Assembly (NCBI RefSeq): GCF_900491745.1
Contig: NZ_UETR01000008.1
Coordinates: 62,001-126,000, forward strand
Length of the DNA stretch: 64,000 nt
Direction: 5' to 3'
Source: Amarolinea aalborgensis
GTDB lineage: Bacteria; Chloroflexota; Anaerolineae; SSC4; Amarolineaceae
Under the pieces are notes generated by a model. It saw nothing but the letters and a program-made list of their open reading frames with translations. It did no database searches and had not been told where the DNA came from. Every line of letters begins with the position of its first letter. Positions within the stretch are counted from its first letter, which is position 1. This document shows positions 43,200-52,598 of the stretch, piece after piece. A program made the position numbers and the translations under genes.

Positions 43200-43245
43200 C
43201 TCCCGCGCCGCGCCTTGCGCTGCGGCGACCCGGCGCCATCGTGGA

Positions 43246-44916
43246 TCACCTGGCGTCTTTCACCGGCTGCCGGCGCGACGGCAGCCGCCGGCTCCAGCGC
43301 TCCCACAGCTCACGCCAGCGCGGGGTTCCGCCGGCAGAACCGCCGCCTGGCTTGCCGTCATCCGAGGAGTGGTAGCGGCCGTGATAGTAGTAGTAATAGT
43401 AGTAACCGCCGCCGCTGGTTGGCAGGCGGTTGAGGATGGCGCCCACCACGCGCGCATTGACGCGGCGCAGAGCCTCCATGGCCCGTCGCGCAGCCTCACG
43501 CCGCGTGACGCCCGAATCCAGGATCAACAAGACGCCGTCGGTCTGGGTGGCAAGCACGGCGGCGTCGGCCAGGGCCGTGGCCGGCGGGCTGTCCAGGAGC
43601 AGGATGTCGGCCTGGCTGCCCAATGCGACGAGCAGCTCGCGCATCCGTGCAGACCCCAGCAGTTCGGAAGCATTGGGAGGCAAGGGGCCGGAGGTCAGCA
43701 CTTGCAGTCCGGGCACGGTGGTTTCCTGCAGCAGGCCGTCCAGGTCGGGATGCTCCTCCAGCAGCGCGCTGGTGACGCCGCGGTTGTTGCGCAGGCCAAA
43801 CAGCCGATGCAAACGCGGCCGGTGCAGGTCGGTATCCACGAGGATGACGCGCTCGCCCGCTTGCGCCAGGGCCGCGCCTAGGTTGGCCGCAGTCAACGAT
43901 TTGCCCTCGCTGGGCGACGGGCTGGTGATGAGAACCGCCTTGAGGGGGCGGTCCACGCCTGCGAAGCGCAGATTGGTGCGCAGCACGCGAAAGGCCTCGC
44001 TGGCTATCGAGTGGCTGCTGGCGATGACGGCCAACTCGCCTTGCGTGGCCGTCTCCGCCATGACCGGGATGGCGCCCAAGGTGGTCAGCCCAAGGTTCTT
44101 CTCTACATCGTCCGGGTTCTTGAGCGAATCGTCCAGGTATTCCAGTAAGAAGGCCGCGCCCGCGGCCAGGATGAAGCCGATCACGGCCGCCAACAGAATC
44201 GTGGCTGGCTTATTCGGCCCGATGGGGGAGACCGGCAGGGCGGCCGCCTCGATGACGCTGATGGTGTTGATCGCACCCTGCTGTGTGTTGCTCAGCAGTG
44301 CGGCGTAATTGGCCTGCAAGGTGGCCAGCTTGGTCTGCAAGCCGGCAATCTGGGTTTGGGTGTCGGCAATCTGGCGTGCGCTAAACAGATTGCCCAGGTC
44401 TGTTTGCTTCTTGGCAATCTCGGCTTGCGTATCCTTGATTTTGACTTCCAGGTCGTCGAGCTGCGTCTTGATGAAAGCCTGGCGCTGGTCCATCTCGCTG
44501 CCGGACTGCATCGGCGTCTGCAGAATGAGCTGATTGGCCAGTTCGCCGGCGACGGCCCGCGCACGCGGGGGCGAGGTGTCCACCACCGAGATTTCAACGA
44601 GCTGGGTGTTGGGCACCACGCGCACCGTATAATCGGGCAGCCAGGTCAGCCCCAGCGCGGCCTTGGTCGCATCTTGCACGGGCGCGCGCTTGGCGATATC
44701 GGCATAGGTGCCGGCCAGCTGCTGCATCAACCAGAAATCGCTGCCGTTGGGATTCGGGTTTTCGATCGCGCGGCCCACCATGATCGTGGTGCGCGTCTGG
44801 TAGATGGGCGCCTGCCGGCTGGTGGCGATCAAGCTGGACAGGGTTGCCACCAGCGTCGCGGCGACGATCAGCCACCACCATTTGCGCAGGGGTAGGATAT
44901 ACTCTTTAAGTTCCAC
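43246..44916 (-). CDS. Polysaccharide co-polymerase / BY-kinase (Wzz-Wzc-like)
   Basis: 556 residues. N-terminal Wzz domain with a membrane segment near 18-36, a periplasmic-type coiled coil (about 140-230) and a second membrane segment around 235-257. The C-terminal kinase has Walker A-like SPSPSEGKSLTAANLG near residue 335, Walker A' VDTDLHRPRLH and Walker B ILLLDSPP. A tyrosine cluster YYYYYYYHGRYH near 515 is the autophosphorylation tail. Such proteins control chain length and export of capsular polysaccharide. It heads the segment leading into the peptide-modifying genes and has a good promoter. Confidence 0.92.
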   Translation of the reverse strand: MELKEYILPLRKWWWLIVAATLVATLSSLIATSRQAPIYQTRTTIMVGRAIENPNPNGSDFWLMQQLAGTYADIAKRAPVQDATKAALGLTWLPDYTVRVVPNTQLVEISVVDTSPPRARAVAGELANQLILQTPMQSGSEMDQRQAFIKTQLDDLEVKIKDTQAEIAKKQTDLGNLFSARQIADTQTQIAGLQTKLATLQANYAALLSNTQQGAINTISVIEAAALPVSPIGPNKPATILLAAVIGFILAAGAAFLLEYLDDSLKNPDDVEKNLGLTTLGAIPVMAETATQGELAVIASSHSIASEAFRVLRTNLRFAGVDRPLKAVLITSPSPSEGKSLTAANLGAALAQAGERVILVDTDLHRPRLHRLFGLRNNRGVTSALLEEHPDLDGLLQETTVPGLQVLTSGPLPPNASELLGSARMRELLVALGSQADILLLDSPPATALADAAVLATQTDGVLLILDSGVTRREAARRAMEALRRVNARVVGAILNRLPTSGGGYYYYYYYHGRYHSSDDGKPGGGSAGGTPRWRELWERWSRRLPSRRQPVKDAR

Positions 44917-44950
44917 GAATTGTTGTCCTTAAATAGACAGGGTTAGCGAC

Positions 44951-44979
44951 AGTATAGCAGAAATGGGCCGCGCGCACAA
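44951..44979 (-). promoter_or_regulatory. Promoter of the BY-kinase and downstream genes
   Basis: TTGTGC (44979-44974) and TATACT (44956-44951) on the minus strand, with a 17-base spacer and about 35 bases to the start at 44916. Confidence 0.65.
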
Positions 44980-44995
44980 AGCGCACGTCGGGGCA

Positions 44996-45887
44996 GGGCG
45001 GGCTTCGGGCGATTGAGGCTTCGTCGTGAGCGGCTCGACCGAGCTCGCCGAGGTCTCAGCCGAACGACCGCGGCAACGGTTGCCAAGCTCGCCATGGCGA
45101 TTTTGGCAGTAGCCAAAGCGCCGGGAGCTGCGCCCCGAAATTCAGATGCAAGCCCCGGCGGGCTGCCAGCCGCCGGAGGCCAAAGGCCATCCGCCCACGA
45201 GGTGCAAGCCCCGCCGGGGCTGTCAGCCGCCGGAGGCCAAAGGCCATCCGGCTACCAGGTGCAAGCCCCGCCGGGGCTGTCAGGCGCCGGAGGCCAAAGG
45301 CCATCCGGCTACGAGGTGCAAGCCCCGCCGGGGCTGTCAGCCGCCGGAGGCCAAAGGCCATCCGGCTACCAGGTGCAAGCCCCGCCGGGGGGCTGTCAGC
45401 CGCCGGAGGCCAAAGGCCATCCGGCTACCAGGTGCAAGCCCCGCCGGGGCTGTCAGGCCCGATAGGGCCTTCCACCTCGTAGCCCGATCCGTTTACGGTC
45501 GGGCGGCGTGAGCTGCGCCGACGGCCGCCGAATGAATTCGGGCCGCAGGGGCGTTCCGCCACGAGGCCGGCCTGCGCCGGCCGGCCGCCAACCCCTCCGG
45601 GGCTGTCAGGCCCGATAGGGCCTTCCACCTCGTAGCCCGATCCGTTTACGGTCGGGCGGCGTGAGCTGCGCCGACGGCCGCCGAATGAATTCGGGCCGCA
45701 GGGGCGTTCCGCCACGAGGTCGGCCTGGCGCCGACCGACCGCCAACCCCTCCGGGGCTGTCAGGCCCGATAGGGCCTTCCACCTCGTAGCCCGATCCGTT
45801 TACGGTCGGGCGGCTCGTAGCCCGATCCGTTTACGGTCGGGCGGCTCGTAGCCCGATCCGTTTACGGTCGGGCGGCGTGAGCTGCGC
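44996..45887. repeat. Large hairpin-repeat array, family R1
   Basis: No gene lies in 44917-45887. There are three nested tandem arrays. Five units of 57-59 bases (about 45170-45450) each contain GCCGGAGGCC..GGCCATCCGGC and AAGCCCCGCCGGGGCT. Three units of ~153 bases (starts near 45452, 45605, 45759) carry AGGCCCGATAGGGCCT, CCACCTCGTAG, the palindrome CGATCCGTTTACGGTCGGG, a CGAATTC block and paired GGCCGGC-type hairpins. Three 31-base units (about 45786-45877) are the CGATCCGTTTACGGTCGGG hairpin alone. Spacers are not unique, so this is not a CRISPR. Confidence 0.88.
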
Positions 45888-48206
45888 CTATCGAATCCAA
45901 ACCGGATTCCAATCGTTGTAGGGTGATTCGAGCAGCCGGGTTTGGTCGGAGCCGTCGGCGTTCATGATCCAAAGCTGGCGGCGACCGGTCTCGCGGTTGG
46001 ACCAGAAGACGATGCGCGCGCCGTTGGGCGACCACGACGGGCTGCGATCCGCGGCCGGATTGTCGGTCAGGCGTTGGCGATCGGTGCCGTCCGGTCGCAC
46101 CCGGAAAATCTCGTCGTTGCCCGTCTCCTGGGAGACAAAAACGATGAAATCGCCGCGCGGCGACCAATCAGGCTCGAAGCTGGCGCGAGGGCCGGTGGTC
46201 AACGGCCGCAGCGTGTTGCTGATGGTGTCTTGGATGAAAATCTGCGGAATGCGCTGCGCATCCTCCTGCACCAGCAGGGTGAAGGCGCCGTCAGGCGAGC
46301 GGCTGGCCGCGGCCAGCGCCAGGGGATAGGGCCAGGCCTGCGAAAGGAAGGCGAGGCGGCGCGCGTTGGGGGCATAGGCCAGCAGGGTCGGCGCGCCCTC
46401 ACGGTCGCTGGTGAAGAGAATGTACGCGCGCAGGTCATCGGGCAGCGCGGTAGGCGCGGCGGTTGGGGCCGCAATCGGCGCTGGCGTCGCGGCCGCGGCT
46501 GGCGGCAGCGCATCGCCCGGCACGGGTGTGCGCAGCACCAGCAGCGGCACAGAGGCCGGCACGATCACCGTGGCGTTTGGCGGCAGCGGCGTGAACGTGC
46601 CGGTAGTGACAGCGACCAGGGTGGCGTACGCGGCTTGATACACGGCGGTCGCGGCATTGGCCGGGAAGGGCGTCGCCGTGAGCAGGAGCGGAACCGGGGT
46701 GGGCGTGGCAACCACCACGTTCCAGGGCCAGGGTGTGGGGATGCCGGTGGTCGCAGCGACCGCGGTGGCCGCGCGCAGTTGCGCTACCGCGGTGAGCACA
46801 TTCTGCGGCACAGCTGTGGGCAGCACGATCACAGGTGTGACCGCATCCGTGGGAACCGGCGTAAATGTCCCGGTCGTCACGGCCACGGCTGTGGCGTAGA
46901 GAGCGTTGGCGGTGGCTGTGACTGCGTTGCCCGGCGTAGGCGTATGCGGGACCACGGGCGGCTTCCCGGCCTGCAGGGCCAGCGCCTGCACGGTCGCCAG
47001 GTTGGCGGGAATGGGGCTGGGCGTCACCACGCGGTAGGGCAGCGGCGTGGGCGTGCCCAGCGCAGTCGCGGCGGCTGTTGCGGTCTGGATGACGGCCGCG
47101 GCGGTCAGGATATTGGCCGGTGCGGGGGTCAACGTCGCCACGATCACGGCGTCGGTGGGCAGCGGGGGCGCGGTGGCGGGCGGCGGGCCGAGGCTGACAA
47201 CCAGCAGCGGCGGGTTGCCGGCCGTCGCCGGGCCGCCGCCACTGTCCCAGGCAAAGAGCGTATCGTCGCCGCCGGTTGGCCCGCTGAGGCGCAGGATGAC
47301 CGCGGGCGCGCCATCCGTCACCTGGGCCGCCAGCCAGGCGCGCGCGGCGGCGTCCAATGTCCAGGCATTGACCGTGTTGGGCGCCAGGTCGGCGGCGCTC
47401 AGGACCGGAAAGAGGCTAACCGCGGCCGGCGCATTGAAGACGGCCTGGAAATCAGCGCGGGCCAGGTCTGGCAGGGCTTTGACGGTCAGAAGCTGCACGG
47501 ACCAGGCGCCGCCCGCGCGGGCCTGGAAACGCTCGGCGTTGAGTCCGCTGAGGCGCAGGGTGGCCTCGCGCACCGCCGCGCCGCGCGGCAGCCGGCTGAT
47601 GTCGAAGCGCGCCAGGCTGATAAAAACCTCTTGCTTGAAGTAGCCCGCGTACAGGAACGAATCGCCCAGGTGATTGCCGCGCGCCTCGCTGCTGGTCCAC
47701 CAGCCGGCCTCGCCGGCCTTGGGGCTGAGCGTCAGCACCTGGCCGCCCGCTTCCGGCGTGGGCGTGGCAAACAGGATTGGCTGCACGACTGAGGGCGGCG
47801 TCAGCGTGGCGACAGGCGCGGCGCTCGGCGTGACGGCGGACGGCGTTGTCAGCACCACGGCGGTGGCGGGCGGAACGGGCGGACTGAGCAGGTCACGGCC
47901 GTAGACAAAGACCGCCACCAGCAGCAGCAGCCCCAACGCGGCCCAGGGCAGCAGGCGGCGCCAGTCGGCGGGCCGCGTTGGGCGGGTTTCGACCGGCGCC
48001 GGGGGCGCGTCCGGCGGCGCGGGCGCGAGGAAGAACGGACAGCCCCCGTGCTCTGCGGTCAAGCAGACGCCGATCTGATACGGTACATCGGGCGCGCCCG
48101 GCGGGTTCTGCGCGTAGCAGCGATGGGACGCCGTGGCCGTGGTGTGGGTCGTCGTGCGGTCCCCGGCCAGGCCGAGGAAGGGACAGGTACTGGTAGATTG
48201 GGTCAT
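45888..48206 (-). CDS. Membrane-anchored TolB-type beta-propeller protein with N-terminal Cys motif
   Basis: 772 residues. The first ~55 residues form a cysteine-rich motif: CPFLGLAGD, HRCYAQ, IGVCLTAEHGGCPFF. A membrane segment follows near 88-104, then a DNRLRE-like beta domain (about 155-345), a long Pro/Thr/Ala linker with repeated ATP-TP-like segments (345-600), and C-terminal TolB/PD40 repeats (FEPDWSPRGDFIVFVSQE, RSPSWSPNGARIVFWSN). The Cys motif recurs in Chloroflexota membrane proteins, to my knowledge without an assigned role. The protein lies inside the EPS locus, and an envelope or secretion-related function is plausible. Confidence 0.85.
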   Translation of the reverse strand: MTQSTSTCPFLGLAGDRTTTHTTATASHRCYAQNPPGAPDVPYQIGVCLTAEHGGCPFFLAPAPPDAPPAPVETRPTRPADWRRLLPWAALGLLLLVAVFVYGRDLLSPPVPPATAVVLTTPSAVTPSAAPVATLTPPSVVQPILFATPTPEAGGQVLTLSPKAGEAGWWTSSEARGNHLGDSFLYAGYFKQEVFISLARFDISRLPRGAAVREATLRLSGLNAERFQARAGGAWSVQLLTVKALPDLARADFQAVFNAPAAVSLFPVLSAADLAPNTVNAWTLDAAARAWLAAQVTDGAPAVILRLSGPTGGDDTLFAWDSGGGPATAGNPPLLVVSLGPPPATAPPLPTDAVIVATLTPAPANILTAAAVIQTATAAATALGTPTPLPYRVVTPSPIPANLATVQALALQAGKPPVVPHTPTPGNAVTATANALYATAVAVTTGTFTPVPTDAVTPVIVLPTAVPQNVLTAVAQLRAATAVAATTGIPTPWPWNVVVATPTPVPLLLTATPFPANAATAVYQAAYATLVAVTTGTFTPLPPNATVIVPASVPLLVLRTPVPGDALPPAAAATPAPIAAPTAAPTALPDDLRAYILFTSDREGAPTLLAYAPNARRLAFLSQAWPYPLALAAASRSPDGAFTLLVQEDAQRIPQIFIQDTISNTLRPLTTGPRASFEPDWSPRGDFIVFVSQETGNDEIFRVRPDGTDRQRLTDNPAADRSPSWSPNGARIVFWSNRETGRRQLWIMNADGSDQTRLLESPYNDWNPVWIR

Positions 48207-48238
48207 TGATTAAGCCATGAATGAGATGAGGCTAGTTG

Positions 48239-49456
48239 TCACTTCGGCGATTCCATTTCCTCGGTTCGGCGCGTACGCACCCACGATAGATTTCCGCGCA
48301 GAAGCAACGCCCTTGCGCCAACCCATACTCGCCACAGGGCGTACACAGGCCCGCGGATGAGTGCTCGGAAAGCACTTCGTGGTGCGCGTTCTGCCACAAG
48401 GCCGACAAATGGGAATGCAACGGCCGAGGCTGTCAGGCTGACTGCCCCAAAGAATAAAAATCGGGGAATCAGACCTTGAAGGGTCAAGACAGCCGACAAA
48501 AGCGTGGTCATAGCGGCCAGGACGGCCAAGGTAGAAAACGGAGGCAGCAGCAGATCCAGCGCGAGGTCAAACGCAGCGGCATTACGCTTGCGGAGCGCTG
48601 CTGCCAGTAACGGTCTCAGATACTGTTTCTGTATCTCGACCACGCCTCCATACCAACGCAACCGCTGCGGCGTCGCGTCTTTCCACATGGTTGTTGCCTG
48701 TCCAGCGCTCACGGCATCCGGTTCATACACAACCCGGACACCCTGAATTGTCAAATATATTCCGTACTCTCGATCTTCCGCGAGTGAGCTGGCCTCTGCC
48801 CATGGATAATTCTCAAGCACGCTGCGATGAAAACACATTGCATCGCCCATCAAGCGCGCCGAGAGACCCAGGTTTGCTTTGGCCTGGTTGCGAATACGGT
48901 TATTCAGGCGCATGTCTGCATCAGCCAGAGCACTGAACGCCCCGTCCGAGGGGTTCGAAATGACATGCCGGCCTTGAATTACCCGTGCACCGGCATTCAA
49001 TACGTTGTTTGTTTGTCTTAGAAACTGCTGGTCAACCCTGCTATCAGCATCAAACACGACAATCGCATCGTACAACTTGGGATCCGCCAGAAGCTGCCAA
49101 AATAGCCACCCCAAGGCGTATCCCTTGCGCCCTCGTGGACCGACCTCGCGCGGATGGATGAGCGCGCCGGCCGCGGCGGCCGCGGATGCTGTGTCGTCTG
49201 CACAGTAGTCGGCGGCTACGTGCACATCGAAACATTCGCGGGGATAGTTGGATTGAAGTAGTCGGCGAACTGAGGCGCCGATGACAGCTTCTTCGTTATG
49301 CGCAGGAATAGCGACGGCAAGGCGCAAAAATCGGTGAGATAAGTCTCGACGAGTAGTTCTTTTACCGCCGAAGGCGAGAAGAATGTACAAATAGGCCAGT
49401 CCAAGCCCAATCAGGGTTAAAACGATTGTAAACGAGACGGTCAATAGGCTGGTCAT
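48239..49456 (-). CDS. Family 2 glycosyltransferase, processive type
   Basis: 405 residues. N-terminal membrane segment, then the GT2 fold: AVAIPAHNEEAVIGASVRRL, the metal-binding VVFDADSRVD, the catalytic EDREYG and the TPQRLRWYGG (QxxRW-like) motif. A C-terminal cluster of membrane helices (about 300-365) follows. This matches membrane-bound EPS or N-acetylglucosaminyl transferases. The sugar is unknown. Its codon use is less GC-rich than the neighbours. Confidence 0.9.
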   Translation of the reverse strand: MTSLLTVSFTIVLTLIGLGLAYLYILLAFGGKRTTRRDLSHRFLRLAVAIPAHNEEAVIGASVRRLLQSNYPRECFDVHVAADYCADDTASAAAAAGALIHPREVGPRGRKGYALGWLFWQLLADPKLYDAIVVFDADSRVDQQFLRQTNNVLNAGARVIQGRHVISNPSDGAFSALADADMRLNNRIRNQAKANLGLSARLMGDAMCFHRSVLENYPWAEASSLAEDREYGIYLTIQGVRVVYEPDAVSAGQATTMWKDATPQRLRWYGGVVEIQKQYLRPLLAAALRKRNAAAFDLALDLLLPPFSTLAVLAAMTTLLSAVLTLQGLIPRFLFFGAVSLTASAVAFPFVGLVAERAPRSAFRALIRGPVYALWRVWVGARALLLRGNLSWVRTRRTEEMESPK

Positions 49457-49548
49457 TTCAATTCCCCGTCAACTTCATAAGGAGATTAAAGATCGAGGCT
49501 CCCCAGGGGGCGCCATCTTGAATCTGTCATCCTCAATCTTCCTCGCCT

Positions 49549-51057
49549 TCACTTTCCTTGCAGCTTGCAGATCACACCCACGGTCTTGAGCGCGATCAGT
49601 GAGTCCAGGTAGAAGCTGGCGTGGCGGACGTAGTACAGATCGTACTCCAGCTTGGTGCGGGCGTCGTCCACGGTGTTGCCGTAGCCATAGCGCACCTGCG
49701 CCCAGCCGGTGATGCCGGGTTTGACCGCGTGCCGCGCGCGGTAGAAGGGAATCTGGCGCGCCAGGTCGTCCACAAATTCGGGCCGTTCGGGCCGCGGGCC
49801 GACCATACTCATCTCGCCGCGCAGCACGTTGATGACTTGCGGTAGTTCATCCAGCCGCGATTTGCGCAGCCAACGGCCAACGCCGGTAATGCGCGGATCG
49901 TCCGCGACGGCCCACACCGCGCCCGTGTCCCCTTCTGCGTCAGGGCGCATGCTGCGAAACTTGATCACCTGGAAGAGCCGACCCCCACGCCCCACGCGCG
50001 TCTGGCGATAGAAGAGCGGGCCTGGGCTGTCCAGGCGGTTGCCCAGGGCCACCAGTGGGGTGAGGAGGCCCAAAATCACGAAGAAGCACGCGCCCACGAG
50101 CAAATCCATCACGCGCTTGCACGGCCAGAAGAGGCGTTCAGCCGCGTTGCCCTCGTCAATGGGCAGCACGGCGTGCAGATTGCGACCGGCATGTTCCACC
50201 GGCACCCGCCCCAGCAGGCGTTCGTACAACGACGGCATGGTGGTTACACGGCGGCCCTGCTCGCGGCAGGCCAGCAGGGCGTCGAACGCCTCCTGCGACA
50301 TCGCCTCCCGATTGGTGATCGCCAGCACCACTTCATCCACCGCCAGCGTCGCGGCCAGCCGCGGCAGGTCGGCGCTGCTGCCCAGGATGGGGATGCCAGC
50401 CACGGCGCCTGCGGCGTGTTTGACCAGGTCATCGTCCACGAAACCGACGATGTGGTAGCCGGTGCCGCGGAAGGGATTGGGCGCGGCGTGAGATTCGAGC
50501 GCGGACAAGGCGGCAGCCAGGGACTGACCGGCCCAGCCCGCGCCGAGCACCAGCGCACGCACCTCGAAGCTGGGCTGCACGAAGAACACGGCGTAGAACC
50601 CGCGCCAGAGTGCAATGCTGGACGCGGCCAAGGCCATGGCCAGCACGACCAGGCTGCGTGTGTCCAGGGGCGGCGCCACGATCGGGATGGCCTGGTAGAG
50701 GAGGAGGGTCACGAGCGCGGCCGGCGCCGCGCTCAGGATGCTGTGCGGCGCACTGGCCGCGCGCGCCAGGTCGTAGCTGTCCAGCAGGTGCGAGACGAGC
50801 CACCAGGTCAGGGCCAAAGCGATCCACCAGCGCCACATCGCCACGAAGGCGCCTGGCGCGGCGAGCCAATCGGTGCGCAGGCGGATGGCGAAGACCACGG
50901 CCGCCAGCAGCAGGAGGAAATCAACCACAAACAGCAGAAGTCGCCTTTCGGAGGCGCGCAAGCCGAGGCTCGGCAACGCCAACCGGGGAAAGCCCACCCG
51001 CCGGGGCATGGGGCGACTCGGGGTCGCGGGCAGTGAAGGTGTTTGGTCAAACAGCAT
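49549..51057 (-). CDS. Undecaprenyl-phosphate sugar phosphotransferase (WbaP/WcaJ-like)
   Basis: 502 residues from the ATG at 51057 with a GGAGACAAG site; the upstream frame is repeat-derived. Four or five N-terminal membrane helices, a central Rossmann-like CoA_binding-type domain (about 155-290), and the bacterial sugar transferase domain: KRVMDLLVGACFFVIL, FYRQTRVGRGG, FQVIKFRSM, and KPGITGWAQVRYGYG near the end. It loads the first sugar phosphate onto the lipid carrier and so starts EPS repeat-unit assembly. Confidence 0.92.
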   Translation of the reverse strand: MLFDQTPSLPATPSRPMPRRVGFPRLALPSLGLRASERRLLLFVVDFLLLLAAVVFAIRLRTDWLAAPGAFVAMWRWWIALALTWWLVSHLLDSYDLARAASAPHSILSAAPAALVTLLLYQAIPIVAPPLDTRSLVVLAMALAASSIALWRGFYAVFFVQPSFEVRALVLGAGWAGQSLAAALSALESHAAPNPFRGTGYHIVGFVDDDLVKHAAGAVAGIPILGSSADLPRLAATLAVDEVVLAITNREAMSQEAFDALLACREQGRRVTTMPSLYERLLGRVPVEHAGRNLHAVLPIDEGNAAERLFWPCKRVMDLLVGACFFVILGLLTPLVALGNRLDSPGPLFYRQTRVGRGGRLFQVIKFRSMRPDAEGDTGAVWAVADDPRITGVGRWLRKSRLDELPQVINVLRGEMSMVGPRPERPEFVDDLARQIPFYRARHAVKPGITGWAQVRYGYGNTVDDARTKLEYDLYYVRHASFYLDSLIALKTVGVICKLQGK

Positions 51058-51187
51058 CGCTTGTCTCCACGGGAATACGGGCACGTGTCTACGAAAGTCA
51101 GGCGCCGGCCGGGAAAGAGCGCCGCAGGACATGGGGGCAGGGGCCAGTGCACTGCCGACAGCCTTCGATCGAGGGCCTGGCGTAGGC

Positions 51188-52360
51188 TCACGCCAGGTAC
51201 AAGGTTGAGAGCACCTCCTCTTCATGGCGGCGCTGTTGGTCAAACCACGCACGGCCAGCCGCGCCCATCGCGGCCAGGCGATCAGAATCGGACAACGCCT
51301 CGCGCAGGGCGTGGGCCAGCGCGGGCGGATCGTTGGGGGGAATCACCCAACCGGTCTCGCCTTCGATCACGGCTTCGGGCAGGGCGCCGGTGCGGGTGAC
51401 GATCACCGGCACGCCGAAGCGATAGGCCGTGGCCACCAGGGCCGACTGCGTGGCATCGCGATAGGGCAATACCAGCAGGGCGGCCCTGCGGAACAGTTCG
51501 ATCCCCTCCGCATCGGGGATGCGCTGGTTGCGCAGCTCCACGCCCGCAGGCAAAGCCGGCAGCGCCAGGTCGTGGGCGACAGAACCGGCCAGGATGAGGC
51601 GGTGGGGCCACGCCGGGTTGGCGCCGGCATCAGCGGCGCTGAGCAAAGCCCAAGCCGCCAACAAGGTGTCAATACCTTTGTACCACGCCAAGCGGCCAAA
51701 GAATATGACATGGCGCGGTTGAGCGGGCGAAAATTGTGTCCGCGCGGCGGCCGCCTGATATTCGGCAGCATAACCCCAAAAACCGTGCAGCAGCGGCGCG
51801 AACGTGACCCGGCCCGGCGGCAGGCCCTGCGCCAGCAAGCGGTCGCGGTAACGGCGGCCGTGCACCAGGATGCGGCAGCCGGAGGCGAGAATCAACCGGT
51901 TCCAGAGGCGGATCAGCCCGGCGAAGCGCACGCCAGCGTGCGGGTCGAGATCGTGCAGCGTGTGGATGACCGGCGCGCCGCGGCGGCGCAGCGCGTAGAC
52001 CAGGGGGAGATTCCAGGCGTGAACGCCGGTGAAATGAAAGATGGTGGATTGGGAACGGGAGGTTGAAGATTGAAGATTGAAGATGACAGATTGAAGACGG
52101 CGGTAGGCGACGAGGTCCAGGCCCTCGCGGCCAAAGCCGGTGGTTCGGCCGCTGATCGGGGTGTGAATCTGGACGGCCGGGCTGTAGCGGTCGCGTGGGA
52201 AGGCGGTCGTGGTTACGACGGTCGCGCGCAGGCCATCTTCCATCTTCTGAACATCGGGGGGCGATGTCTCGAATCTTGAATCTGCCGTGCGGTTGGCCAG
52301 GTCCGCGGTGTACTGGTGCATGCCGAAGGTAGGGGAGAGCAGGACGTAGACGATGGGCAT
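51188..52360 (-). CDS. Family 4 glycosyltransferase
   Basis: 390 residues. GT-B fold: the N-terminal domain has HFTGVHAWNLPLVYALRRRG, and the C-terminal domain has VIFFGRLAWYKGIDTLLAAW, RNQRIPDAEGIELFRRA, and the ELFRR..LPYRDATQSAL nucleotide-sugar region. Between residues about 90 and 110 a stretch (RLQSVIFNLQSSTSRSQSTI) is encoded by short tandem repeats of the type ATTGAAG. It looks like an in-frame insertion into the family fold. Confidence 0.88.
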   Translation of the reverse strand: MPIVYVLLSPTFGMHQYTADLANRTADSRFETSPPDVQKMEDGLRATVVTTTAFPRDRYSPAVQIHTPISGRTTGFGREGLDLVAYRRLQSVIFNLQSSTSRSQSTIFHFTGVHAWNLPLVYALRRRGAPVIHTLHDLDPHAGVRFAGLIRLWNRLILASGCRILVHGRRYRDRLLAQGLPPGRVTFAPLLHGFWGYAAEYQAAAARTQFSPAQPRHVIFFGRLAWYKGIDTLLAAWALLSAADAGANPAWPHRLILAGSVAHDLALPALPAGVELRNQRIPDAEGIELFRRAALLVLPYRDATQSALVATAYRFGVPVIVTRTGALPEAVIEGETGWVIPPNDPPALAHALREALSDSDRLAAMGAAGRAWFDQQRRHEEEVLSTLYLA

Positions 52361-52487
52361 GGTGAAATGTGATATTGGACGCTAGACGGATAGACAGATC
52401 AAGCTATAGAGCATCAAGGGCAGAGCACAAGAGATGCAGGCATGTGAAAGCTGCCGGAGTTGCATTAACCGAGCGGAGTTTCATCGC

Positions 52488-52566
52488 TTGCCCATGCCCG
52501 GACTTCATGCTAGAATTAGCAATAGAAATAGAAATAGAAATAGAAATAGAAATAGAAATAGAAATA
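52488..52566 (+). promoter_or_regulatory. Promoter followed by a hexanucleotide microsatellite, upstream of the MNT/HEPN pair
   Basis: TTGCCC (52488-52493) and TAGAAT (52511-52516) have a 17-base spacer. Immediately downstream, 52521-52566 is a run of about eight GAAATA units. It lies between the promoter and the start at 52599, in the 5' leader. Changes in unit number would alter the leader length. Confidence 0.6.
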
Positions 52567-52598
52567 GGAAACGACTCGCCTTTCAATCGGTGGAACGC

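Noticed and set aside
45170..45450. Regular 57-59 base repeats resembling a CRISPR array
   Set aside because: The whole unit is repeated, with no unique spacers; no cas gene lies nearby; units are hairpins of the R1 family.
45942..47792. 616-codon plus-strand frame opposite the TolB-type gene
   Set aside because: Gly/Arg-rich low-complexity translation; the minus-strand gene has clear WSP propeller repeats.
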